Shown: piece after piece, positions 59,178 through 64,000 of the stretch
How the letters are laid out: each line of letters opens with the position of its first letter
Position numbering within the stretch: the first letter of the stretch is position 1
NCBI RefSeq assembly: GCF_963678635.1
Contig: NC_087065.1
Coordinates: 69,378,956-69,442,955, forward strand
Origin: Symsagittifera roscoffensis
Taxonomy: Eukaryota; Xenacoelomorpha; Acoela; Convolutidae
DNA: 64,000 nt
Direction: 5' to 3'
Notes under the pieces: model-generated
Databases searched by the model: none
What the model was told of the DNA's origin: nothing
The model's input: the letters and a program-made list of their open reading frames with translations, nothing else
Made by a program: the position numbers and the translations under genes

Positions 59178-59984
59178 TCAGCCTATACTTAAGTAATATT
59201 TCTTGTGTAGATATACTTGTATGTTCGTATCAGAGAATATCACGTGTACAAGCGCGTACAATTCCCGAGGATGTTGTCTTCCTCTGTTTGGATCGTACAC
59301 TGGAAGCGAGAGCTCCTTCACGTCCATTTCTACAAGGAAGTCCTTCAGCCTCGTCAAAGACAAGACTAGGTTTTCTGGGTCCACGTGCTGCTTCTCCGTC
59401 GCCCTCGTTACCAAGAAGCATAAGTACTTTCCCGGTATCTGCGACACCGCTGGAGGTAAGGCTGCTACGCCCCCTATCCCTGGTCTTTGCTTCCAAAGGA
59501 ATTCCACGTTTTTGTATTCTCTCTTAAAATCTGCCGCTAACGCTGTCCTAAAACTCATGTCTGCGGTGATTGCTATCGCACATGTTCTGTTTGTGAGTAT
59601 GAAATCACTGTCTGTTAGTATTATGTTACTTGAATATTCATTTGGTAAGTTAAAATATGACTCAACCACCCTGCCTATGTCAGGTTTCTTAGGTTCTTCG
59701 CCTGTTTCTGCTTCTAACTCTCCTGTTTCTCTTGCTATTCTCAATTTTTTTATTATCAGGTTTTCAGTGTGGGTAAGTCCTACCCCCACTCCCCGGACAA
59801 AAATATCCATCGGCGTCCCCGTCGATCGCATACCGGATATCAAGTCAAGGTTAGAAGCTGGAATGAGAAGTTGTCCTTCCTGGGCAGCCCAGGAAGGATC
59901 ATCTCGTTCGATCTTAATGTATTTTGCGCTTTCACGATCTACGTCTTGAATCAAAACGCTGGTCTCTTTAGGGTCTGATGTCAT
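59178..59984 (-). CDS. Retroelement-borne macrodomain protein (268 aa)
   Basis: An ATG-started frame 105 bp after the integrase stop. Residues 1-118 are an unrecognised N-terminal region. Residues about 119-262 follow the macrodomain pattern, closest by eye to the TARG1/OARD1 type: a strand with SDF, then FRTALAADFKREYKNVEFL (matching GAGIAVLFKKKFGGVQEL), then GGVAAL, KYLCFLVTR, PENLVLSLTRLKDFL, VKELSLPVY, and VHVIFSDTNIQVYLH at the end. Macrodomains bind ADP-ribose or remove it from proteins. Here the glycine loop GAG is replaced (RTAL), the TARG1 catalytic Lys position is Arg (VTR), and the GCGLD loop is replaced by YDPNRG. The residues recalled from human OARD1 for hydrolysis are therefore missing; binding without catalysis, or a changed mechanism, is more likely. 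A macrodomain after gypsy pol is unusual. Confidence 0.75.
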   Translation of the reverse strand: MTSDPKETSVLIQDVDRESAKYIKIERDDPSWAAQEGQLLIPASNLDLISGMRSTGTPMDIFVRGVGVGLTHTENLIIKKLRIARETGELEAETGEEPKKPDIGRVVESYFNLPNEYSSNIILTDSDFILTNRTCAIAITADMSFRTALAADFKREYKNVEFLWKQRPGIGGVAALPPAVSQIPGKYLCFLVTRATEKQHVDPENLVLSLTRLKDFLVEMDVKELSLPVYDPNRGRQHPRELYALVHVIFSDTNIQVYLHKKYYLSIG

Positions 59985-60089
59985 TTCGTTCAGCCACTCT
60001 AAGACACGCAGATTCGTCAGGTCCTGTTCATTTGACTGCCGTTGCTCATCGTCGAATTCTACCTCGGGTTTCGACCAGTCGTCAACCCA

Positions 60090-62288
60090 CTAATCGTTGT
60101 GATCATCGACTATGTCAATGTCTTGTGACACGGTTATTTCCTCTAAACCCACTACTTCCTCCACTATTTTCTTTAGATCTATCCTATCCACTACAAAGTC
60201 GTCACCGTAAGGATTGTATTTCTTTCTTGGTCTCGTCCCGTCCTTCTGACGAGTCTGCATCGTGAACGGAAGATCTGGTTCGAAGTTCTTGGGAACCTCT
60301 GTCTGTTCGGGATCCTGCCAATCTTCCTCTGCGTAGGGTAAGGTTTCATCGTCCGCTTCGATCTGTTCGTTTGGATCCAGGTCCAATGGTGTATCCGTGC
60401 CTTCCTCTACGACTTCGTTTCCATCGTTCTTCTCCCTGGTGCCTTTTTCATTGACCTCACAAGCAGGGTCCATCATTAGATAATCCCCTTCTTCCATGTC
60501 TGCAGGTATACACCAGTCTTCTGTCGATGGATTGTGTGGCTTGATGTTCTCGTAGTGGGCGGCTCGGCCAGTACTCAGTCTATAAAAACGTCCCTCCTGG
60601 TGCACCTCCGTAATCATGAAGGGTCCCCTCCACTTTTTTAGAAGCTTCTTTGTTCCTTTCGGTGGTATAACGTTCTGAAATACCCATACGTAGTCTCCCA
60701 CCGAGTAGGCCTTTGCACCAGCTGCTTTCTTGTCGAATCTTTTCCTCTGCCTTGCCTGTGCTTGCTGAGTGTTTGGTCTACACAAATCGTTCAACTCCTG
60801 TTGGAGTCTGATCACATCCCTCACGTAGACCTGTGGGGACGTTTTCTTTCCCTCATATTCTGGGTAGAAGAAGGTTAAGGGTAAAGACTTCTCGTGTCCA
60901 GTCAACATCATGTGTGGACTGACTCCAGTGGTGGAGTGTTGCGTGCTGTTATATGCCCCCATCACCTGTGGAAGGTATCTGTCCCAGTCGGTCATATACC
61001 TGGAACAGTATACTCTCAGCATCGACACTAACGTCCTATTCTGTCTTTTCACTAAACCATTCGTTTGAGGGTGGTATGTCGTGGAGTGGGCCTGAGCGAC
61101 CTGTGAGCGTCTCATAAGCTCTTTCGTAAGCTCTCCTACGAAAGCTGTTCCATTATCCGATTGAAACGTCATCGGACAACCATGTCTTGCTATCCACGTG
61201 TTGATCAGGTGGTCGCATGTCTCTTCCGCCGAGGCAGTTATGCAGGGCACGGCCTCTGCATACTTCGTGAAGTGATCTATCATGACCAAGACTTGGTTAT
61301 AACCGCTGTCTGTCATGCATATCTTCTGGTGATCTATCTGCACCACCTCGTTGAATTCAGACGACTCAATCGATTGTAAAGGAAATCGTAATTTCCTTGG
61401 ATCCTTGACCTGTTGGCATGACAGGCACGCTGTTACCCATTTCTCACATGCCTTTTTCATTCCAGGCCACTCAAAGCGCTTCAGGATCCTCTGATACACT
61501 TTGTCGATCCCTTGATGGCCCATCTGATCATGCGACCTGAATAATACTTCTGTCTGATAGAGTTGCGGCAACACTATCGCGTTATATTTGTATAAGACCT
61601 TGTCTTCTTCTCTTCTCCTGCAAGCCACGATCCCGTCCTTGTTCAGATATAATCTCCCCTCCTTCTGCATGAAGTATTGTCTCAGGATCCTATAGCTGTC
61701 TTCTTCTAGGTCACCTTTGTCAGGTGCACCGTTTTCTATCCACCTTTTTAGGTTGCTTGTCATGCGATCATTTCTCTGCGCCCTTAGAAGGTCCGAGAGT
61801 CTGTATCTCGCATTCAAGTACGTCTTCATGACTCTCATCTGACTATTCAGCTCGTTGGGCTGATGTGTGTCTTCTTCCATCTTAACGCACCAAATCTTCG
61901 CCAACGGTTGTGTTTCTTGCTGAAACGGCTGAAGATCAGTCCTGACTACCTCTTTCTGCGGCAACAGGCTTATCGAACGTTTCGATACCGCTATCGTTTC
62001 TAAGTCATCCGCTGCGTTGTCAAAGACTCTTTCGTTTGGTATTAGGTAGCGATCACTGTCAGGATCCTGGTACACCTCTCTGTCCAGGTCTCTCGCCCGA
62101 GTTTCCACTAGTAGCGTGTGTATCGCCAGTTCTGACAGTTCGGATCCCGAACTCGAGTTCCTGTCTGAATAGGTGTCCATTCCTGAGTTTCGGGAAGCAT
62201 CATCCGTCGAAGAGGTTGTGCTGGAGACTGCACGCTCCTCCAGATCATGTCTGTGCTTTCCTCGCATCCACCTGAACTCCCCGGACAA
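60090..62288 (-). CDS. Ty3/gypsy integrase polyprotein segment (732 aa), catalytic Glu replaced
   Basis: Integrase part of pol. After about 240 residues of linker comes an H2C2 zinc finger (His253, His258, Cys288, Cys291). The DDE core has Asp319 (QIDH) and Asp378 (QSDNGTAFVG). The third position, 35 residues further on in YHPQTNGLVKRQNRTL, is Lys414 where a functional enzyme has Glu (codon AAA at 61,047-61,049; GAA to AAA is one change). A C-terminal GPF module (KKWRGPFMITEVH, about residue 555) and a long acidic tail follow. The open frame has no ATG at its 5' end (first ATG at 62,267) and is cut off upstream by a TAG at about 62,314-62,316. It normally would be made as part of a Pol polyprotein. 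The Glu-to-Lys change should abolish strand transfer. Confidence 0.9.
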   Translation of the reverse strand: MSGEFRWMRGKHRHDLEERAVSSTTSSTDDASRNSGMDTYSDRNSSSGSELSELAIHTLLVETRARDLDREVYQDPDSDRYLIPNERVFDNAADDLETIAVSKRSISLLPQKEVVRTDLQPFQQETQPLAKIWCVKMEEDTHQPNELNSQMRVMKTYLNARYRLSDLLRAQRNDRMTSNLKRWIENGAPDKGDLEEDSYRILRQYFMQKEGRLYLNKDGIVACRRREEDKVLYKYNAIVLPQLYQTEVLFRSHDQMGHQGIDKVYQRILKRFEWPGMKKACEKWVTACLSCQQVKDPRKLRFPLQSIESSEFNEVVQIDHQKICMTDSGYNQVLVMIDHFTKYAEAVPCITASAEETCDHLINTWIARHGCPMTFQSDNGTAFVGELTKELMRRSQVAQAHSTTYHPQTNGLVKRQNRTLVSMLRVYCSRYMTDWDRYLPQVMGAYNSTQHSTTGVSPHMMLTGHEKSLPLTFFYPEYEGKKTSPQVYVRDVIRLQQELNDLCRPNTQQAQARQRKRFDKKAAGAKAYSVGDYVWVFQNVIPPKGTKKLLKKWRGPFMITEVHQEGRFYRLSTGRAAHYENIKPHNPSTEDWCIPADMEEGDYLMMDPACEVNEKGTREKNDGNEVVEEGTDTPLDLDPNEQIEADDETLPYAEEDWQDPEQTEVPKNFEPDLPFTMQTRQKDGTRPRKKYNPYGDDFVVDRIDLKKIVEEVVGLEEITVSQDIDIVDDHND

Positions 62289-62419
62289 AACCTTGTTCTC
62301 TGGGTCCTGTTTCTCATCAGGAATTTCCTAGTTTATCTCAGACTCCCCGGACAAATTTCCTTGTCCCGGGTGTTGATCTTGTGATCGCTGGTTCTTCTCC
62401 TCATCCTTCTCCCCGGACA
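62277..62419 (-). repeat. Three TTGTCCGGGGAG repeats exactly 66 bp apart
   Basis: CTCCCCGGACA on the plus strand occurs at 62,277, 62,343 and 62,409. On the minus strand each reads in frame as Leu-Ser-Gly-Glu, one every 22 codons, in the linker before integrase. The sequence between them has diverged and contains the TAG stop. Further copies lie at 59,789 (a different frame) and 54,025 (non-coding). Confidence 0.75.
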
Positions 62420-62460
62420 AATAGTCTTGCGGCAGATTTTGTTCTACAACTTCACCCTCT

Positions 62461-63927
62461 TTATCCCGATCTTACTATCCATCTACCAATATAACTCTGA
62501 TCCATCGAGTAGGTCTTCAACCAGGATAACGCTCTGTTGTCCACGCGTAACTTGAAGGGAGCGCTCCCCAAGTATGCACGGTACTTTTCCACGAAGGTGA
62601 CTACTGCAAACATTTCTGCTTTCGGTGCGCCATATTTCATCTCTGTGTCACTCAAGACCTTGCTGCCGTATGCAATGGGACGGAGAACCGTTCTTCCGTT
62701 CCATTCTTGCTCTTGATGCAAGATTCCTGAGATGGCCACCACCGATGCGTCTGTGTCGAGAACAAACATGCCCTTTTCTGTAGGCATGCCCAGCACTGGC
62801 GCTTCGCACAGTTCCCGCTTTATGTTCTCGAAAGCAACCTGTGCCTCATCGTTCCATTCGAACTTTTTCCCTTTGTTGCGCATCAGCTTCTGCATCGGGT
62901 ACACCTTATCCGCATATCCTTTAATGAATTCACGGTAATAATTGGCAAACCCAAGGAAGCTCATTAGCTGTGTGTCCGTCCTCGGAGCCTTCCATGTCAG
63001 CACAGCCTCTACTGCTTCCGGATCTGGCCTCACACCATGCCTGTCTACCATCCTCCCTAGGTACTTTATCGAATCCCTAAGGATTTCACATTTCGATGGT
63101 TTGCACTTTAATCCTGCTCTTTTCATGCATCCAAAGACCTCATCGAGCCGATCAATGTGATCCTCCAGGGTCGGTGTCGCTATGACTACGTCATCCACAT
63201 AGCAAATCAAGAGATTCCCGTACTTTTTGGTCACTCCTGTCAAAGCCTGAGCCATCAGCCTTTGAAAAGTTGCTGTTGCATTGCACAAGCCGAAGGGCAT
63301 CCTCTTCCACTGGTACAACCCCAATTCGCACGCGAATCCGGTTTTCTCTCTGTCCTTCTTTCGCAGAGGGACCTGCCAGAAGGCAGAACCTAAGTCCAAT
63401 GTGGTGAAGAACTTGGCATCACCAAATTTAGCTAGGCTCTCATCTATTCGCGGTATCGGGTACGCATCTTTTATCGTTACCGCGTTCAAGTAACGAAAGT
63501 CGCAACAAAATCTAAGCTGCCCCTCTTTCTTTTTCGCCATTACTACTCCGCAAGCCCATGGCGATTTCGAGGGTTCTATCATGTCGTATTCAAGCAACAT
63601 TTCTATTTCCGCTCGGCTTGGTTCCGATTTATGTGGCGTCATTCGCCTTGCGCCTTCCCTATGGGGAACGGCGCCCTCTTCTAGTTCGATCTCGTGTTCG
63701 ACGAAATTACAGCAACCGATGTCCGCCTTATGTTTTGAAAATACATCGGCGTTCCGATTTAGGAGGTCCCGCAATTTTTCAAAATCTCCCTCACCTATTT
63801 TCCCTTTTAAATGTTCTATTTCTGGCAAAACCGGTTTGTCAGAATCTAGTTCATATGACGAGGGGCGTTCCGGAAAATTCGAGCAGCTTGATAAGCCGTC
63901 GTCCGTTTCGGATTTCATTGAAAACAA
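62461..63927 (-). CDS. Ty3/gypsy reverse transcriptase and truncated RNase H (488 codons)
   Basis: Residues about 75-290 hold the reverse transcriptase: FCCDFRYLN, LDLGSAFWQVPL with the first catalytic Asp, MPFGLCNATATFQRLM, and the YVDD box (243-246). The thumb/connection region (FLGFANYYREFI) and RNase H follow, with Asp391 (DTDAS), Glu438 (KAEMFAV) and Asp463 (RVDNRALSWL). The frame stops after SYIGRWIVRSG, before the last RNase H strand and helix where the fourth catalytic Asp normally sits. The next frame (+1) resumes at Arg-Asp-Lys. This suggests a small deletion with frameshift in this copy. The open frame begins after a TAG near 63,96x; the first ATG is at 63,918. Protease and gag are outside the window. 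Confidence 0.92.
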   Translation of the reverse strand: MFSMKSETDDGLSSCSNFPERPSSYELDSDKPVLPEIEHLKGKIGEGDFEKLRDLLNRNADVFSKHKADIGCCNFVEHEIELEEGAVPHREGARRMTPHKSEPSRAEIEMLLEYDMIEPSKSPWACGVVMAKKKEGQLRFCCDFRYLNAVTIKDAYPIPRIDESLAKFGDAKFFTTLDLGSAFWQVPLRKKDREKTGFACELGLYQWKRMPFGLCNATATFQRLMAQALTGVTKKYGNLLICYVDDVVIATPTLEDHIDRLDEVFGCMKRAGLKCKPSKCEILRDSIKYLGRMVDRHGVRPDPEAVEAVLTWKAPRTDTQLMSFLGFANYYREFIKGYADKVYPMQKLMRNKGKKFEWNDEAQVAFENIKRELCEAPVLGMPTEKGMFVLDTDASVVAISGILHQEQEWNGRTVLRPIAYGSKVLSDTEMKYGAPKAEMFAVVTFVEKYRAYLGSAPFKLRVDNRALSWLKTYSMDQSYIGRWIVRSG

Positions 63928-64000
63928 TTTATGAATAGATTTTAATTCATTGATTCTCTATAAAATTTTATCTTTATTTGCATGATAAGGACAGTCTTTC

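Larger units (their letters stand above)
53112..64000 (-). mobile_element. Ty3/gypsy-type retroelement with a 3' accessory gene cassette (incomplete at window edge)
   Basis: On the minus strand, in transcription order: reverse transcriptase/RNase H, integrase with H2C2 zinc finger and GPF module, then a macrodomain protein, a coiled-coil protein, an SGNH-hydrolase protein and one more frame, then about 1.4 kb without genes, then a candidate 3' LTR. Gag, protease, primer-binding site and 5' LTR would lie above 64,000. Pol order (RT-RH-IN) and motifs place it in Ty3/gypsy (Metaviridae). The accessory frames occupy the env position, but I see no envelope-like features (signal peptide, heavy Cys pattern, fusion or anchor segment). 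Pol is damaged in this copy while the accessory frames are long and open. An alternative is that the accessory genes belong to a second element joined here; the shared strand and close spacing argue against that. Confidence 0.8.

Noticed and set aside
59203-59949. 248-codon plus-strand frame
   Set aside because: It is antisense to the macrodomain gene; no motifs.

Overview
The window looks like a repeat-rich, AT-rich chromosomal segment of an animal nuclear genome. The evidence is a spliced gene with GT-AG introns whose product closely resembles the centrosomal protein centrobin, a Ty3/gypsy-type retroelement, short non-autonomous DNA transposons with target-site duplications, and about 32 kb of satellite DNA. 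Nothing bacterial is seen: no operons, no Shine-Dalgarno sites, and the many short open frames in the first 31 kb are satellite monomers read by chance. I cannot name the species; an invertebrate is likely.

Layout. (1) 1-32,036 is an uninterrupted satellite array with monomers of about 121-128 bp. It has three zones (A/B alternating monomers to about 17.0 kb, B-like monomers to about 28.4 kb, more diverged monomers after that), nested higher-order repeats and one inverted block at 2.6-3.0 kb. (2) 30,826-38,856 is a tandem segmental duplication of about 4 kb per copy; each copy joins satellite to two non-satellite segments. (3) 39,704-40,246 (minus) is an intact 180-residue multi-pass membrane protein. 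(4) 40.8-42.16 kb is a degenerate TGGA/ATGG minisatellite. (5) 43,337-47,130 (minus) is a centrobin-like gene of which six exons can be placed with matching splice phases; only about the first half of a normal centrobin is present. (6) 47.25-48.27 kb is a diverged 160-bp tandem repeat. (7) 48.68-52.05 kb is a nest of miniature inverted-repeat transposons with ends GGCTCTTTTCCAGT and 8-bp target duplications; another copy sits in a centrobin intron, and a separate foldback element lies at 50.88-51.10 kb. (8) About 53.1-64.0 kb, and past the window edge, is a minus-strand Ty3/gypsy retroelement.

The retroelement is the most unusual object. Its pol genes (reverse transcriptase, RNase H, integrase) come first in the direction of transcription. 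They are followed, in the position where an env gene would sit, by an accessory cassette: a macrodomain (ADP-ribose-binding fold) protein, a coiled-coil protein, a 774-residue protein with an SGNH/GDSL hydrolase domain, and a further frame of unknown function. The coiled-coil and SGNH frames overlap as ATGA, suggesting translational coupling. In this copy pol is broken (RNase H truncated, a stop between RNase H and integrase, the integrase catalytic Glu replaced by Lys), while the accessory frames remain long and open. Gag, protease and the 5' LTR would lie beyond 64,000 and are not visible.
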